A DNA stretch of 64,000 bases from Bradyrhizobium cosmicum. Lineage in GTDB: Bacteria; Pseudomonadota; Alphaproteobacteria; Rhizobiales; Xanthobacteraceae. Where the stretch lies: positions 3,534,001-3,598,000 of the forward strand of contig NZ_CP041656.2 of NCBI RefSeq assembly GCF_007290395.2, in the 5' to 3' direction. The position numbers were made by a program, and so were the translations under genes. Of the stretch, positions 1 to 8,274 are shown piece by piece. The notes below the pieces were generated by a model. It made no database searches. It was given only the letters and a program-made list of their open reading frames with translations, and was not told the DNA's origin. The first letter of the stretch is position 1, and every line of letters starts with the position of its first letter.

Positions 1-534
1 CAATTGCCCGACCTGCTCGGCATCCGCGCCATGCCGGCGCCGTGCGATCTGCGGATCGGCATTGCCACCGGCGAGGTCCTGACCGGCAGCATCGGCTCCG
101 AGCTGATGATGAGCTTTACGGTGATGGGCGACGCCGTGAACCTCGCCTCGCGCCTGGAAGCCGTCAACAAGACCTACGGCACCCGTATCCTGATCTCGCA
201 GGCGACGGCGGAGGCGATCGGCACGGCCTGCGAGCTGCGTGAGATCGATCGCCTGACGGTCGCCGGCCAGAGCGTGCCGCAAGCCATTTTCGAAGTGATG
301 AGCAAGGCGCACGGGCTCAGCGTGCCGCAGGAGACCCTGCGCGCGCGCTATGCGGAAGGCCTCGCCGCCTATCGCGCCCGCCGCTTCGACGAGGCTCGCG
401 CCGCGTTCAACGCGGCGCTGGAAGCCGTCCCCGGCGACGGCCCGTCGCGCACGCTGCTCGCCCGCATCGCGCAATTCGAAGCCAGCCCGCCGGACGAGGG
501 GTGGGACGGTGCTTGGCGGCTGGAGCAGAAGTAA
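1..534 (+). CDS. Class III adenylate/guanylate cyclase, C-terminal part (5' truncated by window)
   Basis: The reading frame is open from the first base, so the gene starts upstream of the window. The visible part is the C-terminal half of a class III nucleotide cyclase domain, which makes cyclic AMP or GMP from the triphosphate. The segment MGDAVNLASRLEAV carries the Asn and Arg that stabilise the transition state in this family, and it is followed by the usual ILIS strand. After the catalytic domain (about residues 1-100 of the fragment) comes a helical ARYAEGLAAYRARRFDEA stretch that resembles one TPR repeat, seen in many rhizobial CHASE2- or TPR-linked cyclases. The N-terminal sensor or membrane region is outside the window, so input signal and nucleotide specificity cannot be judged. 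Confidence 0.9.
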   Translation, partial: QLPDLLGIRAMPAPCDLRIGIATGEVLTGSIGSELMMSFTVMGDAVNLASRLEAVNKTYGTRILISQATAEAIGTACELREIDRLTVAGQSVPQAIFEVMSKAHGLSVPQETLRARYAEGLAAYRARRFDEARAAFNAALEAVPGDGPSRTLLARIAQFEASPPDEGWDGAWRLEQK

Positions 535-663
535 GCGGTTGCGGCGGTGTCTCCACGCCGCCTTCACCGACGAAAATTCATTCTACTCCATAACGATGTT
601 CGCCGTGACCTATTTCCCGGGCTTAGGTTTGCCGTCCTTGAGGCGTTTGATGGGGATACGCCG

Positions 664-840
664 ATGACAGATCTTGAGGACAGGCTGGAACGGTTCGAGA
701 CGCTCACCGCCGAATGCGAGTTGATCACCAAGCTCGCCACCGACAGCACCAAGCGCGAGTTCTATCTGAAGTTGGCGGAGCAGTATCGCCAGTTGGCGAT
801 CGATCTGCGGCAGGCGATTGCGACCAAGGCTGCGGCTTGA
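664..840 (+). CDS. Small hypothetical protein, 58 aa
   Basis: This short gene encodes a predicted all-helical cytosolic protein (MTDLEDRLERFETLTAECE...). It is rich in charged residues with heptad-like Leu spacing, so a small coiled coil or helical hairpin is likely. The ATG at 664 is chosen because the residues before it in the same frame are Arg/Pro rich and unlike coding sequence. It lies 129 bases after the cyclase and is not obviously in one operon with it. I do not recognise the family. Short proteins of this helical type are common in Bradyrhizobium and are usually left as hypothetical. Confidence 0.55.
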   Translation: MTDLEDRLERFETLTAECELITKLATDSTKREFYLKLAEQYRQLAIDLRQAIATKAAA

Positions 841-1056
841 GGTCGATCTTCGACGTCAGCCTCGGACATGCAAACCGCTGCATGATGGGTGGAACCATCG
901 CGGGGCCGCGCGGCTGAAAGCCGTTTTTAACGTTTGGCACGCATCCTTGAGGCGTGGAGACGCTTGCTGGGCTGCTCCGCTGTGGGAATGCCGCGGCTCG
1001 TTGCAATGCAACGCGACTCGCGGATATCGTTTGATCATGCCTCACAGGGCCCTCCC

Positions 1057-1269
1057 ATGCGCCTCCTTGCGGTGATCGTGCTCACGCTGATGACAGCGGC
1101 CTGCAACCAGGAGCAGGACATCACCGGCTCGACTCCGGTCTGCGCGATGCGGACCTACACCTCCTACAATCCCCGCGACATCAACCAGTGCGTTGCGGCC
1201 TGCAAGGCGTGCGACCACGGCAACACCGTCACCTGCTCGACGTCCTGCACGCTCAAGGGTGCGCGCTGA
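1057..1269 (+). CDS. Small cysteine-rich lipoprotein, 70 aa
   Basis: The protein begins MRLLAVIVLTLMTAAC, a short lipoprotein signal with lipobox TAAC, so the mature form should start at Cys16 and be anchored by lipid. The mature part is about 55 residues and holds six further Cys (VC, QC, AC, AC, TC, SC), an arrangement that suggests disulfide bonds in the periplasm. No SD stronger than a weak purine run is visible before the ATG. The function is unknown. The neighbours are other small unknown genes and give no clue. Confidence 0.6.
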   Translation: MRLLAVIVLTLMTAACNQEQDITGSTPVCAMRTYTSYNPRDINQCVAACKACDHGNTVTCSTSCTLKGAR

Positions 1270-1371
1270 GTCGCCTCGATTCCCCGGGACGGGACTGACG
1301 GTGCCCCGGCACCGGAACGATTGCGTCGGATCATCATTAGAACAGGCAGGCAGGACACGGAGTCCAATGGA

Positions 1372-1629
1372 ATGGGGATGCTCGATCCCGGTCGGTTTCT
1401 GGTGTCATGCTCGCATTGCGAGGCCTGGCCGATGGCGGCGAATGTGAAACGCGCGGGCTGGTCGGCATCTCCGCACGAGGTCCGCTTCATGTGCCCGCGC
1501 TGCCGCCGCGAGGAGACCGCCATCATCTCCGCTTCCGGGCAGCTGATGCCGATCAAGCGCGCTGACATCCCGACGCACGACGTGGCCGTGGGCCAATCCC
1601 AGGCCTTGCGTCCAAGAGGGCGGACGTAA
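1372..1629 (+). CDS. Small protein with CxxC...CxxC zinc-ribbon-like motif, 85 aa
   Basis: The start is set at ATG 1372 (MGMLDPGRFLVSC), because upstream codons in frame read as non-coding. Two cysteine pairs, CSHC near residue 13 and CPRC near residue 41, are separated by 24 residues. This is the layout of a zinc ribbon or small treble clef. The tail is basic and contains no membrane segment or signal peptide, so a cytosolic nucleic-acid or protein adaptor is possible, but that is inference. The specific family is not recognised. Confidence 0.5.
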   Translation: MGMLDPGRFLVSCSHCEAWPMAANVKRAGWSASPHEVRFMCPRCRREETAIISASGQLMPIKRADIPTHDVAVGQSQALRPRGRT

Positions 1630-1715
1630 GCGCTGGCGCATTGCCTGATCCTTTTGGAACCCGGGCGACGCCTGGGCGTTTCTGCCTCGACATCAACGCA
1701 TCGAGGGCCGTGCGA

Positions 1716-1937
1716 ATGATCAGCGAACATTTCGACACCCGCACACGGATCAACATGAAGCTGGCGCTGGACCGGATCTGCCGCAATCGCCCCGTCGGCG
1801 AGGACCATGGCTTCCGCAGGTCGGTCGCCGAGAAGATCATCCGCTGCGCGCTGACGGGCCGTACCGGCATCGGCCAGCTCGTCGATGCCGGTGAGCGGGC
1901 GACGGTGCGGACGCGCTTTGAAACCGAACGGGCCTGA
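1716..1937 (+). CDS. Small hypothetical protein, 73 aa
   Basis: The likely start is ATG 1716 (MISEHFDTRTRINMKLALDR); a TTG 75 bases upstream is possible. The protein is basic and helical with no signal peptide. The middle segment (AEKIIRCALTGRTGIGQLV) looks like a helix-rich domain typical of short conserved rhizobial proteins. Function cannot be assigned. The gene lies 90 bases before the leader of the cobalamin riboswitch and points the same way, but it is a separate transcription unit judging by the riboswitch between them. Confidence 0.45.
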   Translation: MISEHFDTRTRINMKLALDRICRNRPVGEDHGFRRSVAEKIIRCALTGRTGIGQLVDAGERATVRTRFETERA

Positions 1938-2027
1938 TTGCGCCAGCTCAATCCTCGGTGCGGGACTTCGGTGCTCACGCAACCGGCCGATTGACTCCCC
2001 GCTTGTCCGGCTCGTAGATTGCTACGT

Positions 2028-2232
2028 GACGGTTCTCCTCACGGAGATCAAAAGGGAACGTGGTGCGGGAATGTCCAAACTTTCGGGATTGTCTCAATGC
2101 CATGGCTGCCCCCGCAACTGTAAGCGGTGAATCTCTCGTCATATGCCACTGGGAATCTCGGTCCCGGGAAGGCGACGCAGAGGTAACGACCCGCGAGCCA
2201 GGAGACCTGCCGTCAGCCGTGGTCACACGCGA
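2028..2232 (+). ncRNA. Cobalamin (vitamin B12) riboswitch
   Basis: The leader has the conserved blocks of the cobalamin riboswitch in the right order. An AAAAGGGAA block lies at 2050-2058, the highly conserved CCCCGCAACTGTAAGCGG at 2110-2127, a GCCACTGGGAA block near 2145, GGGAAGGCGACGCAGAGG near 2165-2183, and the B12 box GCGAGCCAGGAGACCTGCC at 2193-2211. The outer boundaries are approximate. In this family, binding of adenosyl- or methylcobalamin shuts down the downstream gene, here a BtuB-like receptor. The expression platform is annotated separately. Confidence 0.95.
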
Positions 2233-2293
2233 AGATGTCGGTCGGGGAGTACAGACATTGGCTTCATCGGAGCAATCCATCGCTCCGCGGTGA

Positions 2294-2336
2294 AACCTCG
2301 TTCGCTGTGACGTGCCACTGACGTCACACCGAGGTT
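2294..2336 (+). promoter_or_regulatory. Riboswitch expression platform: hairpin that masks the btuB ribosome binding site
   Basis: Two nested perfect stems lie directly before the btuB start. AACCTCG (2294-2300) pairs with CGAGGTT (2330-2336), and TGTGACGT (2306-2313) pairs with ACGTCACA (2321-2328). The GAGG at 2331-2334, eight bases before the GTG at 2343, is the only good Shine-Dalgarno and sits inside the outer stem. Folding would therefore block translation. There is no T-run, so control of translation rather than termination is inferred. Confidence 0.75.
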
Positions 2337-2342
2337 ACAACT

Positions 2343-4583
2343 GTGTCCCGTATTGTCTCTGCCGCCAGGCGCCTCAGCGCCGGCCTGTTCGCGACCACTT
2401 CTCTTTGCTCGCTCGATCCATCGCTCGCCCGCGCGCAGCAAGCCGTCGCCGAGCAACTGCCGCCGATCGAAGTGACGAGGCCCGACGACCCGAACCGCAC
2501 GCGCGCCCGGGCGACCGGCGACGGCGACACGACGAGCCGGCGTGCGCCCCCGAAGGTCGCCCGGAGCGGAGCGCCGGCAGCCGGTTCCTCCGGCGCCGCC
2601 AGTGAGGCCGTCGCCGGCACCGGCGGCATTGTCGGGGCCGCCACGACCGTGATCACGGCCGCGGACATCGCACATGCGCCGTCGCAGACGCTCGCCGAGA
2701 TCATCGCGGCGCAAGTCCCGGGCGCCCAGATCACGACGCTTTATGGCGGCCCGGTTACCGCGAAGACCGGCGTCGATTTGCGCGGCTTCGGCGCGTTTGC
2801 CACCGCCAACACGCTGGTGCTGGTCAACGGCCGGCGGCTGAACGACATCGACATGGCGCAGGTGGACCTCTCCACCATCCCGCTCAATTCAATCGAGCGC
2901 GTCGAGATCACGCGCGGCAATTCCGGCGCTGTGCTCTACGGCGACAATGCGGTCGGCGGCGTGATCAACATCGTCACCAGGAACGGCGTCGGCGGACCGC
3001 CGGTGGCCGCGCGCATCGAGGCCGGCTTCGGCTCGTTCAACACCAGGCTTGGCAATTTCTCGACGTCGCTCAATTCCGGGCCGTGGTCGACCTCGTTCTA
3101 CGGCAACGCCGTCAGCACCGACGGCTACCGCGACAACAATCGCTATGTCCAGAAGAACGGCGTCGGCAATCTCAACTACACGACATCGGGCCTGACCGCT
3201 TTCCTGACCGTAACAGGCGACGATCAGGAACTGCGGTTGCCGGGCGGCCGCACCGTCGATCCCTCCATCGGCCTCGACGAACTCGCCAGCAACCGAAGGG
3301 GGACCAGCACGCCCTTCAACTATGCCAACCAGCAGGGCTTCAGCGCCACCGCGGGCTTCACCAAGACCCTGGTCAACGGCGTCGATCTCATCGTCGACGG
3401 CGGCGTGCGCGACAAGAAGCAGCAGAGCGCGTTCTTTGCGAGCCCAGCGCCGGTGCCCGCGTTCTTCACGTCGACCTATGTCGACGCGGATCTGACGACC
3501 TGGTCGATCACGCCGCGGCTCAGCGTGAAGAGCCTGCTGCTGGGACTGCCGTCGCAGCTGTTGACCGGCATCGACTATTACGATGCGAGCTTTCAGCAGA
3601 ACCGCGGTGCCGGGCAGGGGCTCGCGCCCTGGCACAATTACGACCTCAGGCAGCAGACGGTTGCGGGCTATTTCCAGCACACACTGGGCGTGGCGCCGAC
3701 TACCGAATTGTCCTATGGCGCGCGGGTGCAGACCATCAGCCTGTCGGCCCGCGACAAGTTCGATTCCTCAGCTCCGTTCAACGCCGACATCGGCGCGCTC
3801 CCGCTCAGCAGCAATGAGACCCAATACGCGCTGCATCTCGGTGCCGAGCATCGCCTCAACGAGACGGTTTCGTTGTTCGGCCGTGCCGCGCGCGCGTTCC
3901 GCACGCCCGACGTCGACGAGCGCGTGTCGTCAGGTCCGTCGTTCGACCCCTTCACCTTTGCTGCGATCCCGCAGACGTTCCAGCTCAAGACCCAGACCTC
4001 GCAGGATGTCGAGGGCGGGCTGCGCATCAAGGCAGGCGGGCTGCAGATGCAGAGCAGTCTCTACCTGATGGACCTCAGCAACGAGATCCATTTCAACCCC
4101 ATCCTGTTCTACAACACCAATCTCGATCCGACCCGCCGCTATGGCTCGGAGACAAGTCTGTCATATCGCGTCAACGATGCCCTGCTGCTGCGTTCCGCCA
4201 TGGCGGTCACGCGGGCCGTCTTCCGCGAAGGCGTCTGGGCCGGCAACGACGTGCCGCTGGTGTCGCGCTACACCGCCAGTGCGGGCGTCACCTGGAACAT
4301 CTGGCAGAACTATGTGGTGCTCGATGCCACCGCGCGGTTCTGGAGCGAGCGGCGCATGGACAACGACCAGGCAGGAACGCAGAAGCCGATTCCTGCCAAC
4401 GGCACCATCGACCTCAAGCTCAGCGGACAGTTCGAACGCTATTTCTGGTCGCTGAGCGTCAACAATGTGCTGAACGCGCTCTACTACGACTATGCGATCG
4501 CGAGCACCTTCACCGATGGCCGCTTCAGCGCCTATCCGCTGCCCGGCCGCACTTACCTGCTCAAGGCCGGCGCCACGTTCTGA
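2343..4583 (+). CDS. btuB: TonB-dependent outer membrane receptor, BtuB-like (cobalamin uptake)
   Basis: This 746-residue protein is an outer membrane gated channel driven by TonB. A signal peptide ends near residue 31 (LARAQQ). A TonB-box-like segment LPPIEVTRP follows, then a Pro/Arg/Ala-rich linker to about residue 105. A plug domain (about 105-220) contains VDLRGFGAFATANTLVLVNG and ITRGNSGAVLYGDNAVGG, and a 22-strand-type barrel ends in the aromatic signature LLKAGATF. The GTG start is supported by the GAGG site at 2331. The cobalamin riboswitch immediately upstream makes cobalamin or a related corrinoid the likely substrate. The long low-complexity linker between TonB box and plug is unusual. 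Family assignment is certain; substrate comes from context. Confidence 0.9.
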   Translation: MSRIVSAARRLSAGLFATTSLCSLDPSLARAQQAVAEQLPPIEVTRPDDPNRTRARATGDGDTTSRRAPPKVARSGAPAAGSSGAASEAVAGTGGIVGAATTVITAADIAHAPSQTLAEIIAAQVPGAQITTLYGGPVTAKTGVDLRGFGAFATANTLVLVNGRRLNDIDMAQVDLSTIPLNSIERVEITRGNSGAVLYGDNAVGGVINIVTRNGVGGPPVAARIEAGFGSFNTRLGNFSTSLNSGPWSTSFYGNAVSTDGYRDNNRYVQKNGVGNLNYTTSGLTAFLTVTGDDQELRLPGGRTVDPSIGLDELASNRRGTSTPFNYANQQGFSATAGFTKTLVNGVDLIVDGGVRDKKQQSAFFASPAPVPAFFTSTYVDADLTTWSITPRLSVKSLLLGLPSQLLTGIDYYDASFQQNRGAGQGLAPWHNYDLRQQTVAGYFQHTLGVAPTTELSYGARVQTISLSARDKFDSSAPFNADIGALPLSSNETQYALHLGAEHRLNETVSLFGRAARAFRTPDVDERVSSGPSFDPFTFAAIPQTFQLKTQTSQDVEGGLRIKAGGLQMQSSLYLMDLSNEIHFNPILFYNTNLDPTRRYGSETSLSYRVNDALLLRSAMAVTRAVFREGVWAGNDVPLVSRYTASAGVTWNIWQNYVVLDATARFWSERRMDNDQAGTQKPIPANGTIDLKLSGQFERYFWSLSVNNVLNALYYDYAIASTFTDGRFSAYPLPGRTYLLKAGATF

Positions 4584-4645
4584 CCCCGGGTGGGGCTGTC
4601 ATATGCCCTCAAATGCACTAGGCTTCAAACAGAAGGAGATCATCC

Positions 4646-5224
4646 ATGGCTCTCGACATCCTGCCGTCTCACGGCGACCGTCTGCGGCTTCATCCGGTTG
4701 CGCCGCGCCTCGCGCCGATGTTTGGCTTTGTGCTGCTGACAGTGTCATGCGCGCTGGCAAGCTTCGCGTTCGCCTGTGCCACGCCGTTCGCGGCTTTCGC
4801 CGTCGTCGCCGCGGCGATGCTGCCGCTGCGTCCGGCGCTGCTCGTCGTCACCGGCGCCTGGCTCGTGAACCAGAGCATCGGCTTTGGCGTGCTGCACTAT
4901 CCCATCGATGGCAGCACCATCGCCTGGGGCCTTGTCATCGGCGCGGCTGCGCTTCTCGCGACCATTGCTGCGTCGAGCATCCTGCGCATGCTGCCGCAGG
5001 GCCGCACGCCGCTGATGCTGGCGCTCGCGCTGGTCGCCGCCTATGCGGTCTATGAGCTTGCGCTGCTTGCCGCGACGCCGTTGCTCGGCGGCGAGGGCGC
5101 CTTCACCGCCGCCATCGTGACGCGCATAGGGCTGACCAGCGCCGCCTGGCTCGCCGGCCTCGTCGCTACTTGCGAGATCGTTCGCCTGGTCGATCCGCTC
5201 GGCCGTGCGATGCGGAACGCGTAA
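4646..5224 (+). CDS. Multi-pass membrane protein in the cobalamin-riboswitch unit (candidate cobalamin/cobalt transporter)
   Basis: The 192-residue protein has about five hydrophobic segments: near 25-45, 49-69, 89-110, 118-142 and 150-178. Between the second and third is a conserved-looking GAWLVNQSIGFGVLHYP loop. An excellent SD (AGAAGGAG) sits 8 bases before ATG 4646. It follows btuB by 62 bases with no terminator between them, so the riboswitch probably controls both. Size and topology resemble small substrate-binding (S) components such as BtuM, but I cannot confirm homology. What is seen is a small, Cys-containing inner membrane protein. A role in moving cobalamin or cobalt across the inner membrane is inference from position only. 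Confidence 0.7.
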   Translation: MALDILPSHGDRLRLHPVAPRLAPMFGFVLLTVSCALASFAFACATPFAAFAVVAAAMLPLRPALLVVTGAWLVNQSIGFGVLHYPIDGSTIAWGLVIGAAALLATIAASSILRMLPQGRTPLMLALALVAAYAVYELALLAATPLLGGEGAFTAAIVTRIGLTSAAWLAGLVATCEIVRLVDPLGRAMRNA

Positions 5225-5715
5225 GGCGCCACCGTGGTTCAAGTCCGGTCATTGCGATGACCGGACCTTGACCCACCGCCGCAAGGCGACGGCCGTCCAG
5301 AGCGCGCACGCTGCCGCGGGGAATGACATTGGTATCTGGCGACGTAGCCATGTCCATGGCTGTCCACGCCGACTCACTTGGCTGAGCTCAAATCTCCGAA
5401 CCAAGCGCGGGCGCATCATTACTGTGGTCAAATCTAAAGTTGCGTCTCGTCATTTCCGCGAGGTATCGAAGTAAGCCAACCCGTGTCCTTGGGGCCACGA
5501 TTGTGCTGTCCACGCAACAGTTCCGGGCGATTTAACCGTTATCGCAGTCCGTTCGTATCAACGCCGCTTTTTGGCCACACCCGAACATGAATAAAATTGC
5601 TCTAATGTTTAGGGCTGCGGTGCCCGTGACAGGCGAAGGGAAATCCCAAGGTCGATTCAAATCTTGGGTCTGATTTTCCGGGTCTGACAAGGGTTAGCCA
5701 AGGAAACTGGTCGCG
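5225..5715. other. Intergenic region of 491 bases before ilvD
   Basis: A perfect 10-bp hairpin (GTCCGGTCAT at 5243-5252, loop TGCG, ATGACCGGAC at 5257-5266) stands 18 bases after the membrane protein gene and may end the btuB transcript, although no T-run follows. The rest (about 5270-5700) includes a relatively AT-rich part around 5530-5620 that probably holds the ilvD promoter. I see no gene, tRNA or other repeat in it. Confidence 0.5.
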
Positions 5716-7440
5716 ATGGATGCGAAGACCAACATCAAGCAGAGGCTGCCGAGCCGTCACGTGACGGAAGGCCCTACGCGCGCGCCCCATCGGTCCTACT
5801 TCTACGCCATGGGCCTGACCACCGAGCAGATCCACCAGCCCTTCGTCGGTGTCGCTTCGTGCTGGAACGAGGCCGCTCCATGCAATATCTCCCTGATGCG
5901 CCAGGCGCAGGCGGTGAAGAAGGGCGTGGCATCGGCCGGCGGCACGCCACGTGAATTCTGCACCATCACCGTCACCGACGGTATCGCCATGGGCCATGAC
6001 GGCATGCGCTCCTCGCTGCCGTCGCGCGAGTGCATCGCCGATTCCGTCGAGCTGACCGTCCGCGGTCATGCCTATGACGCGCTGGTGGGCCTTGCCGGCT
6101 GCGACAAGTCGCTTCCGGGCATGATGATGGCCATGGTCCGCCTCAACGTGCCTTCGATCTTCATCTACGGCGGCTCGATCCTGCCCGGCAATTTCCGCGG
6201 GCAGCAGGTCACCGTGCAGGATATGTTCGAAGCGGTCGGCAAGCACTCGGTCGGCGCGATGTCGGACGAGGATCTCGACGAGATCGAGCGCGTGGCCTGC
6301 CCCTCGGCGGGCGCCTGCGGCGCGCAGTTCACCGCCAACACCATGGCGACCGTCTCGGAAGCCATCGGCTTGGCGCTGCCATACTCGGCCGGCGCTCCAG
6401 CCCCTTATGAAATTCGCGACGCCTTCTGCATGACCGCGGGCGAGAAGGTGATGGACCTGATCGCCCAGAACATCCGGCCGCGCGACATCGTGACCCTCAA
6501 GGCGCTGGAGAATGCGGCCGCCGTTGTCGCCGCCTCTGGTGGCTCGACCAATGCTGCACTGCACCTGCCGGCGATCGCGCATGAGTGCGGCATCAAGTTC
6601 GACCTGTTCGACGTCGCCGAAATCTTCAAAAAGACACCTTATGTCGCGGATTTGAAGCCGGGTGGCCGTTATGTCGCCAAAGACATGTTTGAAGTAGGTG
6701 GCATACCGCTTCTGATGAAGACGCTGCTCGACAACGGATTTCTCCACGGTGACTGCATTACGGTCACCGGTCGAACGATCGCCGAAAACCTCAAAAGCGT
6801 GAAATGGAATCCGCACCAGGACGTGGTGCACCCGGCGGACAAACCCATTACCGTTACTGGCGGTGTGGTCGGTCTGAAGGGCAATTTGGCGCCAGAAGGT
6901 GCGATCGTGAAAGTCGCGGGAATGTCCAACCTCAAGTTTACCGGTCCGGCCAGGTGCTTCGACCGTGAGGAGGATGCTTTCGAGGCGGTCCAGCAGCGCA
7001 CCTATCGGGAAGGCGAAGTCATCGTGATCCGCTACGAGGGGCCCAAGGGCGGTCCCGGCATGCGGGAAATGCTCCAGACCACCGCGGCGCTGACCGGCCA
7101 GGGCATGGGCGGCAAGATCGCGCTCATTACCGACGGCAGGTTCTCCGGCGCCACCCGCGGCTTCTGCATCGGCCATGTCGGGCCGGAAGCGGCCATCGGT
7201 GGCCCGATCGGGCTGCTCCAGGACGGCGACATCATCGAGATCGACGCCGTCGCCGGTACCCTTAACGTAAAATTGAGCGACCAGGAGCTTGCCCAGCGCA
7301 AGACCAAATGGAGCGCTCGCGCGACTAACCATACGACGGGCGCGCTCTGGAAATATGCTCAGCAGGTTGGACCAGCGGTCGGTGGGGCAGTGACCCATCC
7401 GGGCGGCGCGCACGAGAAACAGTGTTATGCGGACATCTAG
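5716..7440 (+). CDS. ilvD: Dihydroxy-acid dehydratase
   Basis: IlvD removes water from 2,3-dihydroxy-isovalerate and 2,3-dihydroxy-3-methylvalerate, the third common step of valine and isoleucine synthesis. It uses an iron-sulfur cluster and Mg. The 574-residue length is normal. Family signatures are visible: [10 protein letters not shown] (about residues 48-57), [10 protein letters not shown] (about 122-131), [16 protein letters not shown] (about 195-210) and a C-terminal [19 protein letters not shown]. These include the Cys residues that hold the cluster. The gene stands alone upstream with a long leader and overlaps the next gene by 14 bases. There is no other branched-chain gene nearby apart from the unlinked ilvA-like gene at 35005. 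Confidence 0.97.
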   Translation: MDAKTNIKQRLPSRHVTEGPTRAPHRSYFYAMGLTTEQIHQPFVGVASCWNEAAPCNISLMRQAQAVKKGVASAGGTPREFCTITVTDGIAMGHDGMRSSLPSRECIADSVELTVRGHAYDALVGLAGCDKSLPGMMMAMVRLNVPSIFIYGGSILPGNFRGQQVTVQDMFEAVGKHSVGAMSDEDLDEIERVACPSAGACGAQFTANTMATVSEAIGLALPYSAGAPAPYEIRDAFCMTAGEKVMDLIAQNIRPRDIVTLKALENAAAVVAASGGSTNAALHLPAIAHECGIKFDLFDVAEIFKKTPYVADLKPGGRYVAKDMFEVGGIPLLMKTLLDNGFLHGDCITVTGRTIAENLKSVKWNPHQDVVHPADKPITVTGGVVGLKGNLAPEGAIVKVAGMSNLKFTGPARCFDREEDAFEAVQQRTYREGEVIVIRYEGPKGGPGMREMLQTTAALTGQGMGGKIALITDGRFSGATRGFCIGHVGPEAAIGGPIGLLQDGDIIEIDAVAGTLNVKLSDQELAQRKTKWSARATNHTTGALWKYAQQVGPAVGGAVTHPGGAHEKQCYADI

Positions 7441-8248
7441 GCGTGCCATTGTTGCGTTTGTGTTGGGGGCCAGTGCGCTGGCCGCGCCGGCGTTTGCCTT
7501 CGACGGCTCGCCGGCCAACAACAAGGACGCCACCATCCCGGTCGTGACCACCTTGCCGGGCACGGCGGGAACCGTCCGCAGCAAGGTTCCGGCACCGACC
7601 CAGGAAACCTCGCTCAGCGCGCTGCAATATGCCGCCGAGGGCGGGCATCCGATCGCGCAGTGGAAGCTCGGCCGCATGTACGCCAATGGCGACGGCGTGG
7701 TTCAGGACGACGTGCGCGCCTTCGAATATTTCAGCCGGATCGCCAATGCGCATGCCGAGGACAGCCCGTCGGCGCCGCAGGCGCAGATCGTGGCTAACGC
7801 CTTCGTCGCGCTCGGCCGCTACTATCTCAGCGGCATCCCGAACTCGAAGATCAAGCCGGACCAGGACCGGGCTAGGGAGATGTTCTCCTACGCGGCCTCC
7901 TATTTCGGCAACGCGGACGCCCAGTACGATCTCGCCCGGCTGTACCTGAAGACGCCGGATGCCTCCCGCGAGGATTTCCGCTATGGCGCGCGCTGGCTTG
8001 GCCTCGCCGCCCAGAAGGGCCAGCACGAGGCCCAGGCGCTGCTCGGCCAGATGCTGTTCAACGGCGACCGCCTGCCGCGGCAGGCCGCGCGCGGCCTGAT
8101 GTGGCTGACGCTGGCGCGCGACAGCGCCGGTGCCGAGGAGACCTGGATCAAGGAAAACTACAACCGAGCCTTCGCCAAGGCCTCCGACGACGACCGCGCC
8201 ATGTGCCTGCAGATGCTGGAACAGTGGGTGCAGGGCCGCCGCGACTGA
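7427..8248 (+). CDS. exoR: ExoR-like periplasmic Sel1-repeat protein
   Basis: The 273-residue protein has a signal peptide ending at about residue 24 (APAFA) and several Sel1/TPR-like repeats. Examples are [27 protein letters not shown], a repeat near 155-175 and [24 protein letters not shown]. Length, signal peptide and repeat order match ExoR of rhizobia. There ExoR binds the periplasmic part of the ExoS sensor kinase and restrains exopolysaccharide production while favouring motility. The start at 7427 lies inside the last codons of ilvD (14-base overlap), so translation may be coupled. No exoS/chvI genes are in the window. Sel1 proteins are diverse, so the specific ExoR role is likely rather than proven. 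Confidence 0.75.
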   Translation: MRTSRRAIVAFVLGASALAAPAFAFDGSPANNKDATIPVVTTLPGTAGTVRSKVPAPTQETSLSALQYAAEGGHPIAQWKLGRMYANGDGVVQDDVRAFEYFSRIANAHAEDSPSAPQAQIVANAFVALGRYYLSGIPNSKIKPDQDRAREMFSYAASYFGNADAQYDLARLYLKTPDASREDFRYGARWLGLAAQKGQHEAQALLGQMLFNGDRLPRQAARGLMWLTLARDSAGAEETWIKENYNRAFAKASDDDRAMCLQMLEQWVQGRRD

Positions 8249-8254
8249 TCCGCT

Positions 8255-8274
8255 GAGGCGGCTTACGCCGCCTC
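8255..8274. terminator. Hairpin between convergent exoR and xth
   Basis: A perfect 8-bp stem GAGGCGGC (8255-8262) and GCCGCCTC (8267-8274) encloses the loop TTAC. The TTA of the loop is the xth stop codon read on the minus strand. A hairpin of this type between converging genes may stop transcription from both sides, but there is no T-run. Confidence 0.4.

Noticed and set aside
5236..5268. GGTTCAAGTCC resembling the T-arm of a tRNA
   Set aside because: The flanking bases do not pair as a T-stem and there is no acceptor stem or anticodon arm upstream. The 10-bp hairpin explains the sequence better.
5602..7686. Long minus-strand open frame opposite ilvD
   Set aside because: No motifs are visible, and the plus strand has a complete ilvD with all cluster ligands.
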